This document shows, in pieces, positions 33,069 to 41,996 of a DNA stretch of 64,000 nt; the stretch's first letter is position 1; every line of letters starts with the position of its first letter. The DNA is from JACVRW01 sp963813495. GTDB lineage: Bacteria; Actinomycetota; Thermoleophilia; Solirubrobacterales; Thermoleophilaceae. The notes under the pieces are model-generated. The model saw only the letters and a program-made list of their open reading frames with translations, was not told the origin of the DNA and did not search any database. The position numbers were made by a program, and so were the translations under genes. The stretch is from NCBI GenBank assembly GCA_963813495.1, contig CAWEZC010000001.1, positions 124,001 through 188,000 on the forward strand, given 5' to 3'.

Positions 33069-34028
33069 ATGCCCGCCGTGGACCCGCGTAGAACCGGGGC
33101 GCTCTTGGCCGGCGCGGGTGGCGCCCTGCTTGCAGCGAGCATGTTCCTCCCCTGGTTCGGCCTCGACGTGCGCGTCGAGCTGCCCGGGGACCTCGGGACG
33201 ATCACCACGGAGAACGAGCGGCTGAACGCCTGGGAGGCGTTCGCCGCGATAGATCTCCTGCTCTTCGTGTCCGCCGTGCTCGGACTTGCCCTCGCCGCCC
33301 GGGCGCTCCTCTCTGATCTCGTTCCGCGCAACACCCTGCTGCCCACCGCCGTGGCGGTCGCCGGCGCACTGTCCGCTCTGCTGATCGTCTACCGCCTTCT
33401 GGATCCACCTTCGTTCGACGTGACCGTCGATCAGGTGGACGTGAGCATCGGGCGCCGCCTCGGAGCGTTCTTCGCCCTGCTGGGAGCGGCGGGACTGGCG
33501 CTCGGTGCCCAGCGTGCCCTGGCGGAGGCCGCGCCGGCGCCGCCGGAGCAGGCGCCGCGAGCGCTCGACGGCTTCGAGGGCTGGTTGACCATCGACCAGA
33601 TGCGAAACGGCGGCATCACCGACGTTCCCACCCAGGCGGGCGTATACACGGTCCTGCGGGAGACGGCGGCGGCGCCGAGCTTCCTCGCCGGCAGCCCCGG
33701 CGCGCCGGTCAAGGGCCGCGACCCCACCGTCACGCTCTCCTCGCTGGAGGCCAACTGGGTGGAGGGAGCGCAAATCCTCTACATCGGCCGCGCCGGGGCC
33801 CTGCGACGCCGGTTGCGCGAACTGGTGCGCTTCGGAGCCGGGAGCCCGACCTCTAACTGGGGCGGACGCCTGCTCTGGCAGCTCTCCGACGCTCCCGACC
33901 TGGTGGTGGCCTGGAGGCTCACCGGCGACGATCCGCCCAAAGCCGCGGAAGCGGCCCTACTGGCCGATTTTCGGGCACGCCACGGAAAGCCCCCGTTCGC
34001 GAACGACCCGCACCGGCTTGGACGCTAG
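33069..34028 (+). CDS. Membrane-anchored GIY-YIG-like domain protein
   Basis: 319 residues. Four TM segments (about 13-30, 60-82, 92-112, 131-152) make an N-terminal membrane domain; a Pro/Ala linker follows. The C-terminal part has GIY-YIG nuclease features: GVYTVLRE at 191, then LEANWVEGAQILYIGRAG with YIG at 238-240, the arginine helix ALRRRLRELVRFGAG, WGGRLLWQLSD and a glutamate helix AAEAALLADF. Such domains cut DNA or repair it, but a membrane anchor is unusual. ATG 33069 is chosen; GTG 33078 is possible. Divergent with the M28-like gene. Confidence 0.75.
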   Translation: MPAVDPRRTGALLAGAGGALLAASMFLPWFGLDVRVELPGDLGTITTENERLNAWEAFAAIDLLLFVSAVLGLALAARALLSDLVPRNTLLPTAVAVAGALSALLIVYRLLDPPSFDVTVDQVDVSIGRRLGAFFALLGAAGLALGAQRALAEAAPAPPEQAPRALDGFEGWLTIDQMRNGGITDVPTQAGVYTVLRETAAAPSFLAGSPGAPVKGRDPTVTLSSLEANWVEGAQILYIGRAGALRRRLRELVRFGAGSPTSNWGGRLLWQLSDAPDLVVAWRLTGDDPPKAAEAALLADFRARHGKPPFANDPHRLGR

Positions 34029-34050
34029 CCCCGGCCGGCACGGCGGTAAG

Positions 34051-34135
34051 TGCCCGGGGTGGGACTCGAACCCACAAGCCCTTTCGGGCAATCGATTTTG
34101 AGCCGATCGCGTATGCCAATTCCGCCACCCGGGCA
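34051..34135 (-). tRNA. tRNA-Leu (anticodon CAA)
   Basis: 85 nt with a long variable arm. Acceptor stem TGCCCGG / CCGGGCA, anticodon loop CTCAAAA between ATCGG and TCGAT, T arm GGTTCGAGTCC. The CCA end is not encoded. Confidence 0.95.
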
Positions 34136-34176
34136 GGCGTGGCTCAATCGTAGGCGGACTGGTGCCCCGAGGCCGC

Positions 34177-34677
34177 TTAGGCCGGCTGGACCTGGCTGCT
34201 CGGCGTGTCGCCGCCGCTGCCCCGCTGCGCCTCGTCGCGCGTGACCTCCACCTCGACGTTCCACTGTTGCTGGAAGCCGCGCATAGCGAAGGCGATCAGG
34301 AGCAGCTGAACCGGTACGAGGATGATCGTCAGCAGGCCAAGGATCGAGGGCTCCAGCGTGGTGCTCTCGAACCCGGCCTTGTCGCGATCGAACCAGGCCG
34401 GACCGGCCACCGCCGCGATCACGGCGAACAGGATGGCCAGAGCCGCCGCCACCGGCAGCACGCCGCGATTCCAGCGCATGACGTAGTAGGCCATCACCAG
34501 GTAGACGATGACGTAGCCGATCGAGATGATCTGGGCGCCCTGAAGCTTCGACCAGCCGCCGACCATGACGATGAGGATCAGTGCGGCGCTGACGACGAGA
34601 AGCAGGATCACAGCGGCCCTCGTCGCCTTGGATTCGGTCTTGTCCCGATTGGGATGGACCACAACCGTGTCGGCCAT
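34177..34677 (-). CDS. Four-TM membrane protein, unknown function
   Basis: 166 residues from ATG 34677. Four hydrophobic segments: AAVILLLVVSAALILIVMVG, IISIGYVIVYLVMAYYVM, VLPVAAALAILFAVIAAVAG and ILGLLTIILVPVQLLLIAFA. Both tails are hydrophilic; the C-terminus contains NVEVEVTRDEAQRGSGGD. I do not recognise a family; similar membrane proteins of unknown role are common near tRNA genes in actinobacteria. It lies between two tRNA-Leu genes and is probably monocistronic. Confidence 0.8.
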   Translation of the reverse strand: MADTVVVHPNRDKTESKATRAAVILLLVVSAALILIVMVGGWSKLQGAQIISIGYVIVYLVMAYYVMRWNRGVLPVAAALAILFAVIAAVAGPAWFDRDKAGFESTTLEPSILGLLTIILVPVQLLLIAFAMRGFQQQWNVEVEVTRDEAQRGSGGDTPSSQVQPA

Positions 34678-34723
34678 TCGGAGACACCCTAACCTGTGCC
34701 GGGTCTGATTGCGCCGTGCGCGA

Positions 34724-34807
34724 GCGGGCGTGGCGGAACTGGTAGACGCGCGAGGTTTAGGTCCTCGTGGTCGAGAGACCGTGGGGGTTCGAGTCCCTCC
34801 GCCCGCA
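34724..34807 (+). tRNA. tRNA-Leu (anticodon TAG)
   Basis: 84 nt, long variable arm. Acceptor GCGGGCG / CGCCCGC with discriminator A, anticodon loop TTTAGGT between CGAGG and CCTCG, T loop GGTTCGAGTCC. Confidence 0.95.
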
Positions 34808-34836
34808 TCGATGTGCGCCGCTACGATCTCAGCCCG

Positions 34837-34910
34837 GGGGCAGTAGCTCAGCTGGTGGTAGCGTCGGTCTCCAAAACCGAAGGTCCCAGGTTCGAGTCCT
34901 GGCTGCCCCG
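34837..34910 (+). tRNA. tRNA-Trp (anticodon CCA)
   Basis: 74 nt. Acceptor GGGGCAG / CTGCCCC, discriminator G, anticodon loop CTCCAAA between TCGGT and ACCGA, D arm AGCTCAGCTGGTGGTAGC. Confidence 0.95.
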
Positions 34911-34965
34911 CCTTCACGCGCGTTAGGTTTCCTCGGCGCACCACCACCCGGGGAGGAGAACCCGA

Positions 34966-35920
34966 ATGCCGTCAGTCGAGACCGTGCACGGCCCCATCGA
35001 CGTCGACGCACTGGGCAGGACGCTCATCCACGAGCACTTCCGCACCACGGATGAAGCCACGCGCTTCCAGTTCCCGCACCTCTATGACGAGGACGCCGAG
35101 TGGGATGCCGCCACGGCCGACGCCAACGGAGTCAAGGGTCATGGGATCAGGACGGTCGTCGACCCGGGGGCGATGTTCCTACACCGGGATGCCGCCTTCA
35201 GCAAGCGCGTGGCCGACGAGAGCGGGAGTGCAGGTGGTGCTGGCCACCGGGATCTACACCTACGACCACCTTCCCCAGGCGCTTCTCAGCCGCGACGAGG
35301 ACCAGCTCGCGGACATCTTCGTGTACGAGATCGAGAACGGGATCCAGGGCACGGGCATCAAGCCGGCCTTCATCAAGTGCGCCGCCGACGAGCCCGGCGT
35401 CACGCCCAACGTCGAGAAGGTGCATCGCGCGGCCGCACGAGCGAGCAACCGCACCGGCAAGCCGATCATGGCCCACTCGCGGCCGGCGAGCGGCACAGGG
35501 CCTGAGCAGATGCGCATCTTCGCCGAGGAGGGCGTCGATCCGTCGAAGGTCCAGGTGGCCCACACCGGCGACACCGACGACCTCGAGTACATCGAGCGGC
35601 TCCTCGAGACCGGCTGCTGGATCGGGCTCGATCGCTACGGGATCGACATCTACCTGCCGACGCACAAGCGCAACGTCACCACCCTCGCGCTGCTAGAGCG
35701 AGGCTACGCCGACCGCATGTTCATCTCCCAGGACTACTGCTCGACGATCGACTGGTTCCCAGTCGAGATCCAGCAGTACCTGAAGGCCAACGAGGTCCCG
35801 GACTGGAGCATGACGTTCCTGTTCGAGACGGTCATCCCCGAGCTCAAGGAACGGGGCATGACCGACGGGCAGCTCGACCAGATGATGGTCGAGAACCCCA
35901 AGGCCTGGCTAGGATCCTGA
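34966..35920 (+). pseudogene. Phosphotriesterase-like hydrolase, one frameshift
   Basis: Two frames together give a full amidohydrolase of the phosphotriesterase/lactonase family (about 317 residues). The first piece starts at ATG 34966 and contains the metal motif LIHEHF; the second continues from GVQVVLATGIYTYDHLP to the stop at 35920. Metal and carboxylated-lysine sites are visible: KPAFIKCAADEPG, MAHSRP, VAHTGD and FISQDYC. A single extra G in the run at 35224-35226 breaks the frame. Either the gene was recently inactivated or the base is a sequencing error. A strong GGAGGAG lies before the ATG. Confidence 0.8.
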
Positions 35921-35931
35921 GGAGTTCAGGC

Positions 35932-36002
35932 GCGGGCGTGGTGTAATGGCTGCACAAGAGCCTTCCAAGCTCTTAGTACGGGTTCGATCCCCGTCGCCCG
36001 CT
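35932..36002 (+). tRNA. tRNA-Gly (anticodon TCC)
   Basis: 71 nt. Acceptor GCGGGCG / CGCCCGC, discriminator T, anticodon loop CTTCCAA between AGAGC and GCTCT. Its 3' half is read in antisense by the SnoaL-like gene at 35973-36416. Confidence 0.95.
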
Positions 36003-36416
36003 TCGGCCCCGGCTTCCCGGCTTGACGGCCCGGAGCGCCTCGTCGGTGCTTCGGTACTCCTCCACGCGAACGATCCGGCGATCGTTGACGAGGACGGCGT
36101 AGGTCTCCCTGACCTCCACCTCGATCCCGCTGCTCTTTCCGCGCATCCGGCTGCTCCAGGGGACGATGATCCAGTCCCCGTGGTCGACGTACTCGCCGAA
36201 CTCCATCAACCCGTCGAAACGGCCCTCCCAGAGCTCCGCCAGCGAGGCGACGAACCTGTCCAGGCCATCGCGGCCACGATAGGTCTGAGAATCCGGCTCG
36301 TCGGCTGCGGTGCTCCATTCGGAGTCAGGCGCGTGGGCTGCGAAGGCAGCCTCGAAGTCGCCTCGCGCGAACGCCTCGAGGCTCCGACGCACGATCTCGA
36401 CGTTCTCGCGGGACAT
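35973..36416 (-). CDS. SnoaL/NTF2-like protein whose end runs into a tRNA gene
   Basis: 147 residues from ATG 36416. SnoaL-like alpha+beta cone: SRENVEIVRRSLEAFARGDF, HAPDSEWSTAADEPDSQTYR, GRDGLDRFVASL, FGEYVDHGDWIIVPWSSR and VRETYAVLVNDRRIVRVEEY. The domain is complete by about residue 132; the last 10 or so residues are translated from antisense tRNA-Gly sequence, so the natural stop is probably lost. Enzymatic role unknown; family members range from polyketide cyclases to stress proteins. Two related genes follow within 10 kb. Confidence 0.82.
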   Translation of the reverse strand: MSRENVEIVRRSLEAFARGDFEAAFAAHAPDSEWSTAADEPDSQTYRGRDGLDRFVASLAELWEGRFDGLMEFGEYVDHGDWIIVPWSSRMRGKSSGIEVEVRETYAVLVNDRRIVRVEEYRSTDEALRAVKPGSRGRSGRRGSNPY

Positions 36417-36453
36417 TGTCTTCGGCCAAGGTCACGCTATCGTGCCTCCCTGA

Positions 36454-36527
36454 CGGGGCGTGGCGCAGCTTGGTAGCGCATTCGGCTGGGGGCCGAAAGG
36501 TCGCTGGTTCAAATCCAGTCGCCCCGA
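36454..36527 (+). tRNA. tRNA-Pro (anticodon GGG)
   Basis: 74 nt. Acceptor CGGGGCG / CGCCCCG, discriminator A, anticodon loop CTGGGGG between TTCGG and CCGAA, T arm TGGTTCAAATCCA. It marks the left edge of the accessory region. Confidence 0.95.
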
Positions 36528-36855
36528 TTTTCCCCGCAAAACAAGGTGTTTTGCGGATTGACGAATCGCCGGCCGGTACTAGGCTGGGGGTGAGCGTTCA
36601 GGCACGAGACCCCCAGCCGAGTTCAGGAAGGTCCCGTCCGAGGGCCCAATTTATTCTCGGCTGGGGTATCGAGCGGATCGCCCCTACTCCATAGCGCAAC
36701 TTTCTCGAGGCGACGACCGGCCGTCGCGGGCGCTCGCGGGGCTGCTGGTCGCCGTCGCACTCGTCGGGCTCGTCGTCTGCCTCGTCACCCCCGACAGTGC
36801 CCGAGCAAAACTTCTCTGTCTGCGGGCTGCGGGTCGGTTACGATCGGTAAATCCC
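36528..36855. other. Intergenic region with two hairpins after tRNA-Pro
   Basis: No convincing gene. A perfect 10-bp hairpin (CCGCAAAACA / TGTTTTGCGG, loop AGG, 36534-36556) directly follows the tRNA and may end its transcript. A second stem (GGCTGGGGGT / ACCCCCAGCC, 36582-36618) encloses a 17-base loop. Nearer the LuxR gene a stretch without a start codon reads like a lone signal peptide (LAGLLVAVALVGLVVCLV), perhaps debris. Confidence 0.6.
36534..36556 (+). terminator. Hairpin downstream of tRNA-Pro
   Basis: Stem of 10 perfect pairs with a 3-base loop begins seven bases after the tRNA 3' end. The stem itself carries TTTT, but no U tract follows. Confidence 0.55.
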
Positions 36856-39630
36856 ATGGAAAGCCGTGTCCCTGGCCCGGGCAGGCATTCCGGCCTGCGG
36901 GGTCGGGGCAGCGAGTGCGCGCTGCTGGACGAATTGGTCGCGGCGGTGAGCCGCAGCGAGAGCCGGTCGCTGGTGCTGAAAGGCGAGGCTGGGATCGGGA
37001 AGACGGCGCTGTTGGACTATCTGATTGCGTCGGCATCCGACCTGACCGTCGTACGGGCGGTGGGCGTGCAGTCGGACATGGAGCTGGCCTTCGCCAGTCT
37101 GCATCAGCTGTGCGGGCCGCTGCTCGACACGCTCGAGACACTCCCGGCACCGCAACGGGACGCGATGGAGATCGTGTTCGGGCTGAGCGCCGGTGAACCT
37201 CCGGATCGGTTTCTCGTCGGGCTGGCGGTGTTGAGCCTGCTTTCGGAGGCGGCGGACCACCGTCCGCTGCTGTGTGTCGTTGATGATGCGCAGTGGCTGG
37301 ATCGGGCCTCGGCGCTGACTTTGGCGTTTGTTGCGCGTCGCCTGCTTGCGGAGCCGGTGGGGCTGGTTTTCGCCGCGCGCGAACCGGGCGAGGAGCTGCG
37401 AAACGTCTCCGAGGTAGAGGTGAGGGGCGTGCTCAACGGCGACGCCCGCGCCCTGCTGACCTCCGCCGTGCGATTCAAGTTGGATGAGCGAGTCCGCGAC
37501 CGGATCATCGCCGAGACGCGTGGGAACCCGCTGGCGTTGCTAGAGCTGCCGCGGGGCTTGACGGCAAGGCAGCTCGCGGGCGGCTTCGGCCTGGTCGAGG
37601 CGCAGGGGCTCGCAGGGCGAATCGAGGAAAGTTTTGTTCGTCGGGTTGAGACGCTCTCCGACGACGCGCGACGTCTGCTGCTGATCGCGGCGGCTGAGCC
37701 GGTCGGCGATCCGCTGCTGCTGCTGGCTGCATCCGAGCGACTCGGGATTGCGCTCTCCGACACGGACGCGGAGACGGACGCGCTGCTCGCGCTCGGAGAG
37801 CGCGTGACCTTCCGTCATCCGCTGGTGCGCTCCGCCGTCTACCGAACAGCGACCAGAGAGCAACGCCGGGAGGTCCATCTGGCCCTGGCAGAGGCGACCG
37901 ACCGTACCGTCGACCCCGACCGTCGCGCGTGGCATCTGGCGATAGCCGCGGCGGGGCCCGACGAGCCGGTCGCCGCGGAGCTCGAGCATTCCGCCAGGCG
38001 CGCGCAGGCGCGCGGCGGCCTGGCCGCGGCAGCCGCGTTCCTGCGTCGCTCTGTCGTTCTGTCGGGCGATTCCGAGCAGCGGGTGCGGCGTGCGCTTGCT
38101 GCTGCCGAAGCGAGCTTGCATGCCGGGATGTTTGAGGGCGCGCTCGAGCTTCTGGCAGTGGCCGAGGCCTCCACGCCGGACGAGCTTCAGGCGGCGCGCG
38201 TGGAGCTGCTCCGTGGTGAGATCGCGTTCGCGTCGAGCATGGGGCCCACTGCGCCGCCATTGCTCTTGAAAGCTGCCCAACGTCTTGAGCGGCTCGACCC
38301 TGAGCTTGCGCGCGACACCTACCTCGACGCGTGGGGTGCTGCGTTCTTCGCCGGCCGCTTGGCCTCCGCCGGCAGCCTGGTCGAGGTATCCCGTGCTGCC
38401 AAATCGGCTCTGCGGTCGACCCGCCCGCTCCGTGCATCCGATCTGATGCTCGATGGCCTCAGCACGCTCGTCACGGAAGGACGTGCGGCGGCCGCGCCAC
38501 TGCTGAGGCGCGCAATGGCCGCGTTTGCGGACGAAGCGTCACCGGGCCAGGAGAACTTCCGTTGGGGCTGGCTGACGACAATCTCGGCCAAGCTCATCTT
38601 CGATGAGGACAGCTGGCATACCGTCAGCGCGCGCTATCTCAGGGAGGGCCGCGACGCGGGTGCGCTGGCCCGGCTGCCGATCGACCTGACCGACTGGGCC
38701 TTCTTCGCCACGTGGTGCGGCGACTTTGGCGGTGCCGCCGTCGCGATCGCAGAGCTCGAGGCGATCACGAAGGCGACTGGGACCGACTTTGCACCCTATG
38801 CCCAGCTCTTGCTCGCCGCGTTTCGAGGCCAAACGGACGCCTTGCCATTGATCGAGTCCACGATCCGTGACGCCGGGACAAGCGGTCAAGAACTCGGCGT
38901 CCAGTGGGCCGAGTGGGTAAGCGCCATCCTTTTCAACGGGCTGGCCCGCTACGACCGGGCGCTCGCCTCGGCGCAACGAGCGGCCGACGAGACACCGCAG
39001 CTCCAGTTCTCCCCGTGGGCATCGACCGAGCTGGTCGAGGCGGCGGTCCGCTCCTCGAGGCCCGAGGTCGCGTCCGGTGCGCTCGACGCCGTGATGTCGG
39101 CCACCGCGCCCTGCAAGACCGACTGGAGCCTCGGAATCCAAGCGCGCTGCCGGGCACTCGTGAGCGAAGGTGAGAGTGCCGAGCGCCTGCATCGCGAGGC
39201 GATCGAGCGGTTGAGCCGCACCCGGCTGCGCCCCGAGCTCGCCCGGGCCCATCTGCTCTACGGGGAGTGGTTGCGCCGCGAGAACCGCCGGGCCGATGCG
39301 CGCGAGCAGCTACGCACCGCCCACGAAATGCTCGTCACGATCGGGATGGAGGCGTTTGCCGAGCGCGCACGTACAGAGCTGCTCGCTACGGGCGAGAAGG
39401 TGCGCAAGCGGACGGTCGAGACGCGCGACGACCTGACGGCGCAGGAACGCCAGATTGCGGGCCTGGCGCGCGATGGGCTTACAAATCCGGAGATCGGTGC
39501 GCGACTGTTTCTCAGCCCGCGGACCGTTGAGTGGCATCTGCACAACGTGTTCACCAAGCTCGACATCCACTCCCGCCGAGAGCTAGCTGACGCACTGCCT
39601 GGCTCCGACTCTCACCTCGTCCCGGCCTGA
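36856..39630 (+). CDS. Large LuxR-family ATPase regulator (LAL/MalT-like)
   Basis: 924 residues. N-terminal AAA/STAND ATPase: Walker A GEAGIGKTA at 43-51 and Walker B LLCVVDDAQWLD near 137. A long helical, TPR-like sensor region occupies about 350-840. The C-terminus is a LuxR helix-turn-helix: LTAQERQIAGLARDGLTNPE, GARLFLSPRTVEWHLHNVF. LAL regulators activate catabolic or secondary-metabolite genes on binding a ligand or ATP. Codon choice is more relaxed (more A/T at third positions) than in core genes. The nearest plus-strand target is the epoxide hydrolase gene 460 bp downstream. Confidence 0.95.
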   Translation: MESRVPGPGRHSGLRGRGSECALLDELVAAVSRSESRSLVLKGEAGIGKTALLDYLIASASDLTVVRAVGVQSDMELAFASLHQLCGPLLDTLETLPAPQRDAMEIVFGLSAGEPPDRFLVGLAVLSLLSEAADHRPLLCVVDDAQWLDRASALTLAFVARRLLAEPVGLVFAAREPGEELRNVSEVEVRGVLNGDARALLTSAVRFKLDERVRDRIIAETRGNPLALLELPRGLTARQLAGGFGLVEAQGLAGRIEESFVRRVETLSDDARRLLLIAAAEPVGDPLLLLAASERLGIALSDTDAETDALLALGERVTFRHPLVRSAVYRTATREQRREVHLALAEATDRTVDPDRRAWHLAIAAAGPDEPVAAELEHSARRAQARGGLAAAAAFLRRSVVLSGDSEQRVRRALAAAEASLHAGMFEGALELLAVAEASTPDELQAARVELLRGEIAFASSMGPTAPPLLLKAAQRLERLDPELARDTYLDAWGAAFFAGRLASAGSLVEVSRAAKSALRSTRPLRASDLMLDGLSTLVTEGRAAAAPLLRRAMAAFADEASPGQENFRWGWLTTISAKLIFDEDSWHTVSARYLREGRDAGALARLPIDLTDWAFFATWCGDFGGAAVAIAELEAITKATGTDFAPYAQLLLAAFRGQTDALPLIESTIRDAGTSGQELGVQWAEWVSAILFNGLARYDRALASAQRAADETPQLQFSPWASTELVEAAVRSSRPEVASGALDAVMSATAPCKTDWSLGIQARCRALVSEGESAERLHREAIERLSRTRLRPELARAHLLYGEWLRRENRRADAREQLRTAHEMLVTIGMEAFAERARTELLATGEKVRKRTVETRDDLTAQERQIAGLARDGLTNPEIGARLFLSPRTVEWHLHNVFTKLDIHSRRELADALPGSDSHLVPA

Positions 39631-39831
39631 TCTGGAGCTCCGGCTGCTGCTGACCGGCCGAGCCGATCCCGCCCACCGCGGAAGCGCTGGGTGGGATGCG
39701 GCTCGAAGTGGGGTTCGTACTGCTGCCGATGCACGAGTTCCTCGGTGCCGCAGACGCGGCAGACCAGAAGGAAGCTGAGCAGCTGCTGGTCGCGGTCGTA
39801 CGGCCTGGCCCGAGTGGTCGGACGTGCTCAC
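39612..39831 (-). pseudogene. Small zinc-ribbon protein remnant
   Basis: A frame reads RPYDRDQQLLSFLLVCRVCG then TEELVHRQQYEPHFEP, with a CxxC knuckle, and ends at 39612 inside the convergent LuxR gene. The only nearby start (GTG 39831) is in another frame and a TGA precedes the conserved part, so a frameshift near 39815 is inferred. Otherwise the 39631-40087 gap holds nothing I recognise. Confidence 0.4.
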
Positions 39832-40087
39832 GGCGCGTCCCTGAACGGATGGCGTAACGCGTCGCCGGCGTTCTCGCCTGGGACGGGGAACACGTCCGCT
39901 TACTGGGATAGACCCGCGGTGCACACTGGTGGGACGTCGCGGTGCAGCCACCGCGGGCCGGTGCAGAGCCAAGGGAGACCCAGGGGCAGCCCAGGTAGCA
40001 GACCCAGGGCCTTCGACGGGCGCGACGTGCCCGCAACGCGATCAGGCTACGGCCGTCACCGATCACGTCCCCACAAGGAGGACCCAC

Positions 40088-41317
40088 ATGTCTGTCATGG
40101 CCGAAAAGTCAGCGGACGGCACTGCGATCCGGCCGTTTACGATCGAGACCCCCGAGTCGGATCTCGATGACCTGGGTGCGCGCATCGTCGCCACTCGCTT
40201 CCCAGAAAAGGAAACCGTCGACGACATCTCGCAGGGCCCACAGCTCGCGATGATGCAGGCGCTCGCGCGCTACTGGGCGGAGGAGTACGACTGGAGCAAG
40301 TGCGAGGAGAAGCTGAACGCCCTAGAGCACTTCATCACCGAGATCGATGGGCTGGACATCCACTTCATCCACGTTCGCTCGGAGCATGACGACGCGTTGC
40401 CGCTCGTCGTCACGCACGGGTGGCCCGGCTCGGTTATCGAGCAGCTGAAGATCATCGATCCACTTACCAATCCGATCGCGCACGGCGCGAGCGCATCGGA
40501 CGCGTTTCATCTGGTGATCCCGTCGATGCCGGGCTACGGGTTCTCAGGTAAGCCGGCCGAGACCGGCTGGGGCCCTGAGCGCATCGCTCGTGCCTACGCC
40601 GAGTTGATGAAGCGCCTGGGATACGACCGCTACGTCGCCACGGGCGGCGATTGGGGTGCGGAAATCGTTGAGCGGATGGGTGTACAGGCGCCGCGGGGGT
40701 TGCTCGGCATCCACACCAACTTCGCTGGTGCCGTTCGACCCAACGTCTCAGCGGCGGTTCAGGCCGGCGACCCCTCCGGTCTCGATGACGAGGAAACCCG
40801 CATCTTCGACGAGCTGCTGCTCTTTTTCGCGACGGACGCGGGCTATGCAATCGAGAGCGCGACGCACCCGCAGGCGCTGTACGGAATTGCGGATTCACCC
40901 ATCGGCCTCGCCGCCTGGATGATCGACCACGACGCGACCAGCATGGCGATGATCTCTCGCGTCTTTGTCGACGGGGCCCAGGAAGGCCTGACCCGAGACG
41001 ACGTGCTCGACAACATCACCCACTACTGGTTGACGAATACGGGGGTATCTGCGGCACGCCTCTATTGGGAAGACAGGGCTAACTTCTTCGACCCGAAGGG
41101 CTGGCCGACCGCCGACGCTCGGGCGATCGTGGAGGTCCCGGTGGCCGTGAGCGTCTTCCCTGACGAGATCTACACGCCGTCGCGGAGTTGGGCGGAGGAG
41201 GCCTACCCCAAGCTCATCCATTACAACAAGCTCGACAAGGGCGGGCACTTCGCCGCCTGGGAGCAGCCCGAGCTCCTGTCAGAAGAGGTCCGCACCGGCT
41301 TCCGGAAGCTCCGCTAG
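40088..41317 (+). CDS. Epoxide hydrolase, EPHX1-type
   Basis: 409 residues. Opens epoxides to diols through a covalent aspartyl ester. The N-terminal EHN region includes FTIETPESDLDDLGARIVATRFP, whose Trp/Arg pattern wraps the hydrolase core; the oxyanion motif is THGWPGSV, the nucleophile D lies in ATGGDWGAEIVERMG, the lid tyrosines follow, and the catalytic His is in KLDKGGHFAAWEQPE. AAGGAGG lies eight bases before ATG 40088, the best ribosome site in the region. Likely detoxification; LuxR regulator upstream. Confidence 0.93.
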   Translation: MSVMAEKSADGTAIRPFTIETPESDLDDLGARIVATRFPEKETVDDISQGPQLAMMQALARYWAEEYDWSKCEEKLNALEHFITEIDGLDIHFIHVRSEHDDALPLVVTHGWPGSVIEQLKIIDPLTNPIAHGASASDAFHLVIPSMPGYGFSGKPAETGWGPERIARAYAELMKRLGYDRYVATGGDWGAEIVERMGVQAPRGLLGIHTNFAGAVRPNVSAAVQAGDPSGLDDEETRIFDELLLFFATDAGYAIESATHPQALYGIADSPIGLAAWMIDHDATSMAMISRVFVDGAQEGLTRDDVLDNITHYWLTNTGVSAARLYWEDRANFFDPKGWPTADARAIVEVPVAVSVFPDEIYTPSRSWAEEAYPKLIHYNKLDKGGHFAAWEQPELLSEEVRTGFRKLR

Positions 41318-41431
41318 GTGACCGTATTCCGTCGTCTGCGCATCCCTTGACTCGACGGGCGACCGAGTGGCTCAACTCTGAGCCACTCGGCCCCGCCGAG
41401 TTGCAGGGCCGCCCAGGGTCGGAGGACTGAC

Positions 41432-41641
41432 ATGGACATCGCTTCCCTCGCAGATCTGCTGCACGAAACGTCTGAGCGTCACGGCGCATTTGAGGCGGTC
41501 GCCCCACCACATGACTGGTGGGACTGGTACGCCGCGTACATGGATGCTCGCCAGAGTGGGAGCTCTCCGGACGAGGCCTCCGCGGCCGCCGGCCGCTACA
41601 TGGCCGAGGCCAAAGGCATCGTCGTAGCACCCGACGGGTGA
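41432..41641 (+). CDS. Small conserved protein (69 aa)
   Basis: 69 residues from ATG 41432, preceded by GGAGGAC. Reads SLADLLHETSERHGAFEAVA, then PPHDWWDWYAAYMDAR, then SPDEASAAAGRYMAEAKGIV. I recall short actinobacterial proteins with this HDWWDWYAAYM block; no function is known to me. It lies 115 bp after the epoxide hydrolase. Confidence 0.7.
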   Translation: MDIASLADLLHETSERHGAFEAVAPPHDWWDWYAAYMDARQSGSSPDEASAAAGRYMAEAKGIVVAPDG

Positions 41642-41715
41642 GCCCGGATGGCCCGGACGGGCCAAGCAGTCTGGACCGGCTCGCTCGGCGCTAAGAGCGG
41701 TATGACGGGCGCGAT

Positions 41716-41996
41716 GGGCTCAGCGACGAGCTGGATGGCCGGCTCGGAGCGATGGCGACAAGACGCTCGGGAGTCTCATCGACCTGTTCGAGGAGCGGAG
41801 CTTCGCCGTGCTGTTCCTCTTCCTTCTGGCGCCGTCGGCCCTCCCATTGCCCACCGGTGGCCTAACACAGGTCCTCGAGGCGATCGCGATGCTGCTGGCG
41901 CTCCAACTGATCGCGAACCGCGATTGCGTCTGGCTGCCGCGGCGCTGGGAGGCAGTGGACCTTGGGGGCGACAAGCAAGCACGAACTTCAAATTGA
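41716..41996 (+). pseudogene. Broken exoD-like gene
   Basis: One frame reads GLSDELDGRLGAM, and after a one-base shift the next reads GDKTLGSLIDLFEERSFAVL, then LAPSALPLPTGGLTQVLEAI and LLALQLIANRDCVWLPRRW, the unmistakable N-terminal half of ExoD (exopolysaccharide synthesis membrane protein). The C-terminal half is gone. A third fragment, FKLIPVTLRPFGRDIVSIEE (about 41990-42100), seems to be the end of another small gene. Confidence 0.75.
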
